Assembly (NCBI GenBank): GCA_016840695.1
Contig: JAEORV010000120.1
Location: forward strand, 1 to 5,855
DNA length: 5,855 nucleotides
From: Promethearchaeota archaeon
GTDB taxonomy: Archaea; Asgardarchaeota; Lokiarchaeia; Sigyniarchaeales; SOKP01
Direction: 5' to 3'
The position numbers and the translations under genes were made by a program. Below are positions 1 through 5,852 of the stretch, piece by piece. The notes under the pieces were generated by a model. The model was not told where the DNA came from, did not search any database, and worked only from the letters and a program-made list of their open reading frames with translations. Numbering within the stretch: the stretch's first letter is position 1; each line of letters begins with the position of its first letter.

Positions 1-1
1 A

Positions 2-67
2 TCTATTAACGAGGCAGAACAAAATCTCTATAAAAAGATTTTAGATTATTTAACCACTGTTAACTAA
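2..67 (+). CDS. 3' end of an upstream gene (partial)
   Basis: One plus-strand frame is open from the window edge to a TAA at 65-67 and gives 21 residues, SINEAEQNLYKKILDYLTTVN. The other two plus frames stop at 7-9 and 42-44. The peptide alternates hydrophobic and charged residues (L, Y, I, L, Y, L with E, K, K, D), which looks like the amphipathic last helix of a real protein. It is far too short to identify. The stop lies 33 bases before the next start, and a TATA-like box falls between them, so the next gene probably has its own promoter. A chance open frame of 21 codons cannot be excluded. Confidence 0.4.
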   Translation, partial: SINEAEQNLYKKILDYLTTVN

Positions 68-70
68 CAG

Positions 71-78
71 TTATATTA
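71..78 (+). promoter_or_regulatory. TATA-like box for the 118-residue protein gene
   Basis: TTATATTA is centred about 26 bases before the ATG at 101. In archaea transcription starts roughly 25 bases downstream of the TATA box, which would place the start at or next to the ATG and make the mRNA leaderless. No Shine-Dalgarno-like sequence is present between the box and the ATG, which agrees. AT-rich DNA produces such boxes by chance, so confidence is modest. Confidence 0.4.
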
Positions 79-100
79 ATGAATTGGTACTTATCACATA

Positions 101-457
101 ATGACCGATTATATTACCAAGCAATATAATTGTAAAATATGTAATAAAACTCACAAGATTGAGTTGCCTAAGGACTTATGTAAAGGGAGGACGAAATTTC
201 CCTTCCCATATGTGTTTCTTCACGGAGAACCAAAAGACATCCTCACCATCCTCTATATTGATAAAGATTTACAAATAAGAGGCGTAGAAGTGCAACAAGG
301 AACAAACGATTTCTTTTCTAAGGAATACGTGGTAAAAATGGCCACGAACTTGAGTGATGAGGTTGATCGCCTTAGGGAAGAAAATGTGAAATTAATGCGA
401 GAAATTGACGATTTAAAAGATAAGTATAAAAAGCAAATGGAAAGACTTCCATATTAA
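101..457 (+). CDS. small Cys-pair (zinc-ribbon-like) protein with C-terminal coiled coil
   Basis: This 118-residue protein is of unknown function. The N-terminus carries a Cys pair, C11-x2-C14 (CKIC), followed by H18, C27 and H41, which could complete a metal site. The second half of a classical CxxC...CxxC zinc ribbon is missing. Residues 33-65 form a compact, conserved-looking core (FPFPYVFLHG, then a LYID...IRGVEV segment) that reads as beta-strands. Residues about 83-116 are rich in L, E, K and R with heptad spacing and should form a coiled coil, probably for dimerisation. There is no signal peptide or membrane segment, so it should be cytosolic. ATG 101 is preceded by an in-frame stop at 80-82, and no other good start lies between. 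The TAA at 455-457 overlaps the stop of the convergent glycyl radical enzyme gene. The core resembles, from memory only, small uncharacterised proteins of Asgard archaea. Confidence 0.8.
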   Translation: MTDYITKQYNCKICNKTHKIELPKDLCKGRTKFPFPYVFLHGEPKDILTILYIDKDLQIRGVEVQQGTNDFFSKEYVVKMATNLSDEVDRLREENVKLMREIDDLKDKYKKQMERLPY

Positions 458-2970
458 TAATTGTCGAATCGAGTTCGCTGGATGATGTCCTCTTGAACAG
501 GCTTTCCAAGATCGTTAAAATAGGCACAATACCCGGAAACTCTTACTGTCAATCCCAAATAATTCTCTGGATGTATTTGAGCGTCTTCTAACATGCCCGC
601 GTCAATGACATTAAATTGAACATGCATTCCCTTTAAATCTATAAACGATTCTAATAGCGAAACGAATTTCATTCTTTTACCTTCAGTATTTAGCAATGCA
701 GGACTTATTTTCACGTTTAAAGAGCTTCCATTTGGAATGAGCTCGTGATTAAGTTTTGAATAGGATTTTAAAACTGCTGTCATTCCACTCCTTTCACATC
801 CATTACATGGTGATATGCTATTGGATACAGGTTCTCCTGCTTTTCGTCCGTTGGGTGTCGCACCTAAGAAAGATCCATCGATTATGTTCATCCCATAAGA
901 GAAAAAACCAGTTCTAAAACAGCCTCCTCGAATTGATTCTTGCTTGAGGACTTCCTTACAGAATAATTCAGTGACAAGTCTCGCCATTTCATCTGCCTCC
1001 GCATCGTCGTTTCCATATTTGGGATATTTGTTTATTAATGTTTGTCGTAAAGGTTCGTTTTTTCGGAAGTTTTTATTAATGATTTTAATCAATTCTTTCA
1101 TTGTAAGTAATTTATCTTCAAAGACGGCTTTTTTAATTGCGACTAATGAGTCCACAGTTGTTCCTAATCCACGACCTCCGATGGAGGAATAATTGTATTT
1201 TGCTCCTGCTTGCGCCATGTCTTTAGCATTCTCAAGGCACCCTTCGAGCGTGAGTGAGATGTATGGATTGTGGAACTTCTCCATATACACTTGATCTTTA
1301 TAATTAACACATTCTGCGATGTATGCTACGGTATCTGATAATTGGGCTTTAAAAGCTTCGAGCACTTCTTCAAATGACTTGAATTTCTTGGGATTCCCAG
1401 TTTTTAATCCAGTTCTTTTACCCATCATTCGGAATTTCCCATTTGTCAAAACTAGTTCCAGAAGGCCAACTACGGAGATGTCGTTTCCAGAAGTACAGCC
1501 AAAAGTATCCCCCGCACCTGTAGGTTCGACACATCCAATAATGGCATAATTCCTAGCATCTTCTAGGGACGTTCCGGTTTTTACAAGAGCTGGAATGATA
1601 ATCTCGTCGTTAAATACCGCCGGTCCGCACGTTTTTGAGTAGACTTCCCCGATTTTTAAAAGGTATTTTTTTGGCGATTTTGACGAAACTCTCATTGAAA
1701 AAGAATTAGTCATATTTTTAATGTTCATCGTCGCATCCATGAACAAGTAAGTTAGCTCATTCGTGGCATCCTCCCCGTTTTCGTCCACACCTCCTACGGT
1801 GATTGCATTGCCATCGCCACCTAATTCAGACGCGCTATTTTTTGCGTAATTCGGTAAAATAAGCAAGTTATAGCTGAGTTTAATTAACAATTCTTCGATC
1901 AATTCAAGCGCAAAATCTTGGTCTATAATTCCGTTCTCTACATCTTTTTTATAATAATCGTAGAGGTATTGATCTGGACGACCGATAGCAATTATTCCTG
2001 CGATACCTAGGCTTATAAGTGAAATATCTTGAACAAACCATGTAAATTGGACCGCTTCATAAAAATTTTCAGGAGGATTCCATGGAACTTTAGCCATGAT
2101 ATTTGAGATTCGAAGCAATTCGTCGCTCCTTTTTTCGTCTAATTCTTCACCTGCCATTTCTTTTGCAAGCGTTGAGAATCTTTCGGCAAACCTCTTTGCA
2201 GCATCGCAGCTTAATATGATTGAGTCAAGAAAAGATGCTTGTTCGGAATTTGGAGGATGCATCTGTTTAAGCTTTATAGCAGTTTCTTTCACTCCCTTGA
2301 ATCCAGATTTTATGACATTGTTAATCCCTAATACTAAGTGACCTTGCGTATCAAATATGTTGTTTACCAAATTCGGATTATTTAACGCCACTTCTCTCAT
2401 TCCCCTTCCAAGATGAAATACCCTTCCCTTAATAATAGGCCCAAGCGTTTTAAATAGGCTTTTCCTCCCAAAATTTTTAATCCTTCTATAGATTGAAAAA
2501 GGTCCGAACCTGGGTTTAATTAATAAATCGTTTTCTTTCCATAACTCCTTCTTGTAATAGCGGACGGTTTTTTTCTTCCAATAAGGCAGAATATGCTTAA
2601 AAAACTCTTTTTTATCTTCGGGAGTCACTTGAAATGGCTTGTAATCTCGTTTCATAATGTTTTTTAAATCGATTTCCAAAACAAAGTTTATTTCACCTCG
2701 TTCGATTGGAATGACAGTTCCCACTACTTTACTTGACCGATTTCCAACTAATTGCTCCTCAGGTAAAATATAGATGGACATTTTTTCCAATGTTCGCTCT
2801 AGTGCCTTAGCTGCTCTCATAGAAGGGTGTTCACCTTCCGTTTCTTTAAATATTTCTGTATAATAGCGAGCACGCTCAATACATAACTCATAAGGTGCTT
2901 CTAGAATTCTCTGTCGTAATTTTTGACTTCTCTCAGATCTTGCTTTCTTTGTTTCGGTTTCTAATATCAT
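454..2970 (-). CDS. glycyl radical enzyme, eliminase type (PFL/glycerol dehydratase family), substrate unknown
   Basis: The 838-residue cytosolic enzyme has the usual full length for this family. The N-terminal PFL-like domain (about 15-700) shows family landmarks: CIERARYYTE at 30-39, peEqLVGNR at 70-78, G210-H211, and GRPDQYLYDYY at 330-340. The finger loop has G479-C480-V481-E482-P483: C480 is the expected thiyl radical cysteine and E482 the acid/base residue of dehydratases and lyases. True pyruvate formate-lyase has a Cys-Cys pair here, so that function is unlikely. T493 lies 13 residues after C480, the spacing of the substrate-contacting Thr in choline TMA-lyase, but the surrounding sequence differs. 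The C-terminal domain has ATPNGRK at 704-710 and the radical loop RVSGYCAYF at 810-818, with G813 the radical site. It needs a radical SAM activase, which is not in this window. ATG 2970 directly follows an in-frame TAG (2971-2973), which fixes the start. Automatic labels of formate acetyltransferase should be distrusted. Confidence 0.95.
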   Translation of the reverse strand: MILETETKKARSERSQKLRQRILEAPYELCIERARYYTEIFKETEGEHPSMRAAKALERTLEKMSIYILPEEQLVGNRSSKVVGTVIPIERGEINFVLEIDLKNIMKRDYKPFQVTPEDKKEFFKHILPYWKKKTVRYYKKELWKENDLLIKPRFGPFSIYRRIKNFGRKSLFKTLGPIIKGRVFHLGRGMREVALNNPNLVNNIFDTQGHLVLGINNVIKSGFKGVKETAIKLKQMHPPNSEQASFLDSIILSCDAAKRFAERFSTLAKEMAGEELDEKRSDELLRISNIMAKVPWNPPENFYEAVQFTWFVQDISLISLGIAGIIAIGRPDQYLYDYYKKDVENGIIDQDFALELIEELLIKLSYNLLILPNYAKNSASELGGDGNAITVGGVDENGEDATNELTYLFMDATMNIKNMTNSFSMRVSSKSPKKYLLKIGEVYSKTCGPAVFNDEIIIPALVKTGTSLEDARNYAIIGCVEPTGAGDTFGCTSGNDISVVGLLELVLTNGKFRMMGKRTGLKTGNPKKFKSFEEVLEAFKAQLSDTVAYIAECVNYKDQVYMEKFHNPYISLTLEGCLENAKDMAQAGAKYNYSSIGGRGLGTTVDSLVAIKKAVFEDKLLTMKELIKIINKNFRKNEPLRQTLINKYPKYGNDDAEADEMARLVTELFCKEVLKQESIRGGCFRTGFFSYGMNIIDGSFLGATPNGRKAGEPVSNSISPCNGCERSGMTAVLKSYSKLNHELIPNGSSLNVKISPALLNTEGKRMKFVSLLESFIDLKGMHVQFNVIDAGMLEDAQIHPENYLGLTVRVSGYCAYFNDLGKPVQEDIIQRTRFDNY

Positions 2971-2977
2971 CTATATT

Positions 2978-2982
2978 ATCAC
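2978..2982 (-). promoter_or_regulatory. possible Shine-Dalgarno (GTGAT) of the glycyl radical enzyme gene
   Basis: Read on the minus strand, GTGAT lies 7 bases before the ATG at 2970. It matches part of the archaeal Shine-Dalgarno consensus GGAGGTGATC, so this gene may be translated from a true leader, unlike its neighbours. The same bases are part of an 8-base motif repeated in this intergenic region, so the match may instead reflect a protein binding site. A GGAG at about 35 bases upstream is too far away to serve this start. Confidence 0.3.
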
Positions 2983-3036
2983 GTTTCTAATTTGATATTT
3001 TTATTCTCCTATCAAATAATAACTCTGTAAAAAAAA

Positions 3037-3045
3037 TATATATAA
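3037..3045 (-). promoter_or_regulatory. TATA box for the glycyl radical enzyme gene
   Basis: On the minus strand the sequence is TTATATATA, the best TATA match in the divergent region, preceded by a purine-containing CAAATAAG that could act as a weak BRE. Its centre is about 71 bases upstream of the ATG, predicting a leader of roughly 45 bases. A poorer AT-rich candidate near 2996-3005 (AATAAAAATA on the minus strand) would give a nearly leaderless mRNA. Which one is used cannot be decided from sequence. Confidence 0.45.
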
Positions 3046-3150
3046 CTTATTTGAATTTAAAAAAAAAAAGAAGAATCACTTTATATTGGTAAAGGGGAGC
3101 TCTATTTCCGTATTTATTCAAAAAAGGCAGGGTATTTCTTTGACATTTTT

Positions 3151-3188
3151 GTGATAATGCTTAAAAAAACTATAATATTAATTATCAC
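3151..3188. repeat. inverted repeat GTGATAAT / ATTATCAC, candidate operator
   Basis: GTGATAAT at 3151-3158 and its exact complement ATTATCAC at 3181-3188 are separated by 22 bases. The arm centres are 30 bases apart, close to three helical turns, so both could face the same side of the DNA. The right arm ends 3 bases before the TATA-like box of the HEAT-repeat gene, where a bound protein would affect TFB/TBP. A third copy, ATTATCAC at 2975-2982, lies just before the start of the divergent glycyl radical enzyme gene. A role as operator is inference. Confidence 0.3.
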
Positions 3189-3191
3189 TTG

Positions 3192-3200
3192 TATAAAAAA
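3192..3200 (+). promoter_or_regulatory. TATA-like box for the HEAT-repeat gene
   Basis: TATAAAAAA is centred about 30 bases before the ATG at 3226, so transcription would begin within a few bases of the start codon. No Shine-Dalgarno sequence is visible between (the sequence just before the ATG is CTATAAGAA). This supports a leaderless or very short-leader mRNA. TATAATATTA at 3171-3180 is an alternative that would give a leader of about 25 bases. Confidence 0.45.
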
Positions 3201-3225
3201 TTTTAAAGAAATCCATCTATAAGAA

Positions 3226-4362
3226 ATGCCACAAAAAATTCAATCTATAATTAAGGATCTAGAGGTAAATAAAAAAGTTATAGAATTAATAGTGCTTCTT
3301 AAGAACCATGAATCAAATTTCGTAAGGGAGCGTGTCATTCGAGCCTTAGGAAGAATAAAAGATCCCCATACTATTGATCCGCTTATAAATGTTTTTGAAG
3401 ATTCAGAAGTTATCTCTCATGCTGCTGTTTGGGCGTTATATAAAATAGGAACTCCTACAGTAGAACCATTAATAGCCGCACTTAACGAATCAAATAAAAA
3501 AGGAAAATACGCTGCTGAAACTTTAGGAAAAATAAAGGATCCCAGAGCAATCAAGCCTTTAATCGAAGCGTTCAATAAATCAAACATTGTCTCTAAGGCG
3601 GCTATATGGGCGTTAATTAAGATTGGTGAATCCGCAGTGGGACCTTTAATTGAAGCACTTTATGAGTTTGAAAATAAGATACGAAAGGCTGCTGAAACTT
3701 TAGGAAAAATAGGAGACTCTAGAGCAATCGAACCACTAATTCAAGTGTTTAAATATAATTTGCATTCAAGAGTGTTAAGAGAGACTATTGCACGAGCATT
3801 AGAAAGACTTGCGTGGAATCCACCTAAGAACGAGTTAGGCGCCCATTATTACGTAGCTTTAGGTGAGTGGGATAAATTGGCAGAGATTGGAGCACTTTCA
3901 ATAAATCCAATCATTGATTCTTTAGAGAATCTTGATAACTTTAATGAATCACCCGCTACTGAATCATTGGGGAGTATCAAGGACTCTAAGGCTGTTAATC
4001 ACCTAATCACGTTCCTCTATCATAAATCTCATTTTGTAAGGGCAAATGTTGCACGCGCTTTAGGGAAAATAGGAGATTTTCGAGCAATTAAACCACTTAT
4101 TACCCTTTTAGACGACGAATATTCCAGGCAAGATATTATTTACGGAAATAAATGGGACGAAAAGAGCGAAATGATTAATTATTCCGTGCGTAATGCAGCA
4201 GTTGCTGCGTTAAGAAAAATTGCCGGCGGTGCCTATACATCCAAATATTTTACAAAGGAATACACACAAAGATATTGGGACGAAGAAAAGGAGTTTTGGA
4301 ATCAATGGTATGAAAATAAGAAGGAAATAAGGAAAAAAGAAGAAGATATCTATAATATTTAA
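3226..4362 (+). CDS. HEAT-repeat protein (PBS-lyase-type repeats)
   Basis: The 378-residue soluble protein is built almost entirely of short alpha-helical HEAT repeats of about 30 residues, each ending in patterns such as ALGRIKD, TLGKIGD or ALxKIG followed by (R)AIxPLI. Repeats begin near residues 18, 47, 77, 106, 135 and 165. A non-HEAT linker follows at about 194-222 (AWNPP..., then YYVALGEWDKLAEIG), then repeats near 223, 254 and 285. The last repeat is split by an insertion of about 20 residues (300-319). The tail, 335-378, is non-repetitive, highly charged and aromatic (W351, W358, W361) and ends lysine/glutamate-rich. Such proteins serve as protein-binding scaffolds; the PBS-lyase domain name does not imply bilin chemistry here. 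ATG 3226 is two codons after an in-frame TAA (3220-3222), which fixes the start. It is convergent with the transporter gene, 19 bases away. The binding partner is unknown. Confidence 0.92.
   Translation: MPQKIQSIIKDLEVNKKVIELIVLLKNHESNFVRERVIRALGRIKDPHTIDPLINVFEDSEVISHAAVWALYKIGTPTVEPLIAALNESNKKGKYAAETLGKIKDPRAIKPLIEAFNKSNIVSKAAIWALIKIGESAVGPLIEALYEFENKIRKAAETLGKIGDSRAIEPLIQVFKYNLHSRVLRETIARALERLAWNPPKNELGAHYYVALGEWDKLAEIGALSINPIIDSLENLDNFNESPATESLGSIKDSKAVNHLITFLYHKSHFVRANVARALGKIGDFRAIKPLITLLDDEYSRQDIIYGNKWDEKSEMINYSVRNAAVAALRKIAGGAYTSKYFTKEYTQRYWDEEKEFWNQWYENKKEIRKKEEDIYNI
3364..3717 (+). repeat. tandem duplication of a two-HEAT-repeat unit inside the gene
   Basis: Codons 47-105 (3364-3540) and 106-164 (3541-3717) are two 59-codon units that align without gaps; I count 33 identical residues of 59. 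Within each unit the first repeat ends AAxWALxKIG and the second AAETLGKI-D. A 24-base stretch encoding AAETLGKI is identical at 3511-3534 and 3688-3711. This indicates that a pair of repeats, not a single repeat, was the unit duplicated. Confidence 0.8.
4313..4345 (-). terminator. possible U-rich terminator of the transporter gene
   Basis: On the minus strand, 37 to 69 bases past the transporter stop, the transcript would be almost pure pyrimidine with several T runs, including a run of six. Archaeal RNA polymerase stops at such oligo-U tracts without a hairpin. The tract is the complement of the lysine/glutamate-rich last codons of the HEAT-repeat gene, so codon composition alone could explain it. 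Confidence 0.3.
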
Positions 4363-4381
4363 TTGATACATTCTGTAGATA

Positions 4382-5818
4382 TTAGTTTTTATTTGCTTCA
4401 TTTAATTCTATTCCGCGTTGTTTCAGAATATTTGATACTCGATTAACATCGTTATTAATCCATATTATGGAAAGTAGCCACATGGCACCCCCAATTATCC
4501 CGATTACTAACGTGACTCCTGCCGTTAGTTGATAATTACCATTAAATGCTAGTAACACGGACCCAGCAATTATTGGTCCCGTACCACTTCCGATCAGCTC
4601 TAAGAATTGATTTGCCGAACTAATCGTTCCTTGTGCTTCAGGTAAGTTAATTTCTTGTAAAATAGGAGGTTGATTTATGTTCCATAAACTAAGAACAGAA
4701 CGAACTATAAATATTAGCAGCCCCATTATCCACATTATTGGAAAAGACAAGAAAATCAAAACATTTTTTCCCTCATCAACAGTTAAAGGAGGTAAAGGAA
4801 AGTTAAACAATAATATAAATACAAAAAAAAGCGTGAATATGGAGAAACCGATCATATATACCCTATTCTTAATATTTTTATTATCTAATTTATCTGAAAG
4901 TTTTGCAAATACAATAGCACCTATAACACCCCCAGGGAGCCCAAATAGGATCATGAAGATTGCAGAGGTAAATGGAGCAATATTATATGGAGGTGATTGT
5001 AAATAAGCTGTAAGTAGAAAGTCTGGAATTGCCAAAATGAGTGTTGTAAAAATTCCCTCACCAAAAGCAATGATGTTTGTGGGAGCAATTATTGTTGACT
5101 TTATGGTTTCCTTGGTTAACTTGTAATTGTATTTTACATTTTCATTAGAGAGGGAGTCTTTTAATTCATTTCGAGCAGCACCTCTTTTTGGTTCTTTTGC
5201 TTTCAATAATATTATAATGCTAATTACAATGTAGACCATTCCCACTGCTATGAAATAGGGTCTCCAAAAGTAATTCTGAAATAAAAATGCTGAGATTAAC
5301 ATTCCAACTATTTGAAATAATTGAAAAAGAGCATTTATGATTCCAAAGAATTGAGACCGTTCATCTATCTCAACAGAATCGTTTACATATGAAGAAATTA
5401 TTGGCCAAAAACCACCAGTAGAAAAACTTCGAATCAAACTACATATCCAAAATAAGATAAAAGTTGTATTCCCTAACGAATCTGGAATGAATCCATTCAT
5501 TAAAAATCCAATACCGAAGATCATTTCAGTACAGGCTAACAACATTACGCGTGAAAACTTATCAGCTAAAATACCAAACAAAATACCAGAGACAGCCATC
5601 ATATAAGTTGAAGTCCCTAATAATAATCCGATCTCGCTTGAATGAAATGGCTCTGCGGGCCATATAATATTTGAAACAATTAGAATGTTTATGAAGAGTA
5701 CTGATAACGAAAAAGCATATGAAGAATATGTTAAAACATTTGGCCAACTCTTTTTTAAAATGAAGGAGAACTTTACCTTATGTTCAGATGTGACGTTGTT
5801 TTTATCCAAATTTAACAC
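4382..5818 (-). CDS. major facilitator superfamily transporter, spinster-like, 12 helices
   Basis: The 478-residue inner-membrane carrier has hydrophobic segments near residues 31-53, 62-84, 91-113, 118-140, 158-180, 184-206, 246-272, 281-305, 320-340, 353-378, 405-425 and 433-455, the standard 6+6 arrangement with a hydrophilic central loop at 207-245. The helix 2-3 loop has the MFS motif A variant GILADKFSRVMLL (82-94), and the second half echoes it with FAKLSDKLDNK (304-314). R130 begins the helix 4 motif; WRPYF at 185-189 and KEPKRG at 208-213 around helix 6 are reminiscent of spinster-like MFS proteins. There is no antiporter motif C in helix 5. E254, D266 and E407 in or near helices may couple protons or bind substrate. 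The substrate cannot be read from sequence. The start is GTG at 5818; an in-frame stop lies at 5837-5839 and the next Met is residue 73, inside helix 2, so GTG (or TTG at codon 4) is needed. Confidence 0.92.
   Translation of the reverse strand: MLNLDKNNVTSEHKVKFSFILKKSWPNVLTYSSYAFSLSVLFINILIVSNIIWPAEPFHSSEIGLLLGTSTYMMAVSGILFGILADKFSRVMLLACTEMIFGIGFLMNGFIPDSLGNTTFILFWICSLIRSFSTGGFWPIISSYVNDSVEIDERSQFFGIINALFQLFQIVGMLISAFLFQNYFWRPYFIAVGMVYIVISIIILLKAKEPKRGAARNELKDSLSNENVKYNYKLTKETIKSTIIAPTNIIAFGEGIFTTLILAIPDFLLTAYLQSPPYNIAPFTSAIFMILFGLPGGVIGAIVFAKLSDKLDNKNIKNRVYMIGFSIFTLFFVFILLFNFPLPPLTVDEGKNVLIFLSFPIMWIMGLLIFIVRSVLSLWNINQPPILQEINLPEAQGTISSANQFLELIGSGTGPIIAGSVLLAFNGNYQLTAGVTLVIGIIGGAMWLLSIIWINNDVNRVSNILKQRGIELNEANKN
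4386..4390 (+). terminator. weak T-run after the HEAT-repeat gene
   Basis: A run of five T, continuing as ATTTG, lies 24 bases past the HEAT-repeat stop and already inside the end of the convergent transporter gene. It could act as a short archaeal oligo-U terminator. No hairpin precedes it and the run is short. Confidence 0.2.
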
Positions 5819-5844
5819 TCTTTCTAACAGATCTATTTAGAAGA

Positions 5845-5852
5845 TTAATAAA
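5845..5852 (-). promoter_or_regulatory. TATA-like box for the transporter gene
   Basis: On the minus strand TTTATTAA is centred about 30 bases before the GTG start, predicting a leader of only a few bases. The purine stretch GAAAGA directly before the GTG is at best a weak ribosome binding site. The window ends three bases beyond the box, so upstream elements cannot be judged. Confidence 0.3.

Noticed and set aside
944..2341. Plus-strand open frames opposite the glycyl radical enzyme (944-1192, 1319-1549, 2096-2341)
   Set aside because: They lie wholly inside a well-supported gene on the other strand and have low-complexity Ser/Phe-rich translations with no recognisable domain.
454..2970. 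Annotation as pyruvate formate-lyase (formate C-acetyltransferase)
   Set aside because: The active-site loop has a single Cys followed by V-E-P, not the adjacent Cys-Cys pair required by pyruvate formate-lyase.
2971..2973. In-frame TAG before the glycyl radical enzyme ATG read as pyrrolysine, extending the protein
   Set aside because: Read-through would add only about ten codons before a TAA at 3001-3003, with only a GTG available as start. The ATG start already gives a normal family N-terminus.
3059..3069. Run of eleven A in the divergent region as a special element
   Set aside because: Such runs are common in AT-rich intergenic DNA. At most it bends DNA or is a slippage-prone site, with nothing further to support a role.
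3140..3176. Bacterial-type promoter (TTGACA at 3140 with TATAAT at 3171 or GATAAT at 3153)
   Set aside because: The spacers are 25 and 7 bases, not about 17. The other genes show archaeal-style TATA spacing.
3226..4362. Phycobilin lyase function for the HEAT-repeat protein
   Set aside because: Only the generic repeat fold is shared. There is no phycobiliprotein context and such repeats are widespread scaffolds.
4210..5747. Frames at 4210-4401 (minus), 4677-5006 (plus) and 5562-5747 (minus)
   Set aside because: They are shadows of the HEAT-repeat and transporter genes. Hydrophobic translations arise from AT-rich or membrane-protein codons.
454..5818. Transporter as dedicated importer for the glycyl radical enzyme substrate
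   Set aside because: The two genes are on the same strand but separated by an oppositely oriented gene, and neither substrate can be read from the sequence.
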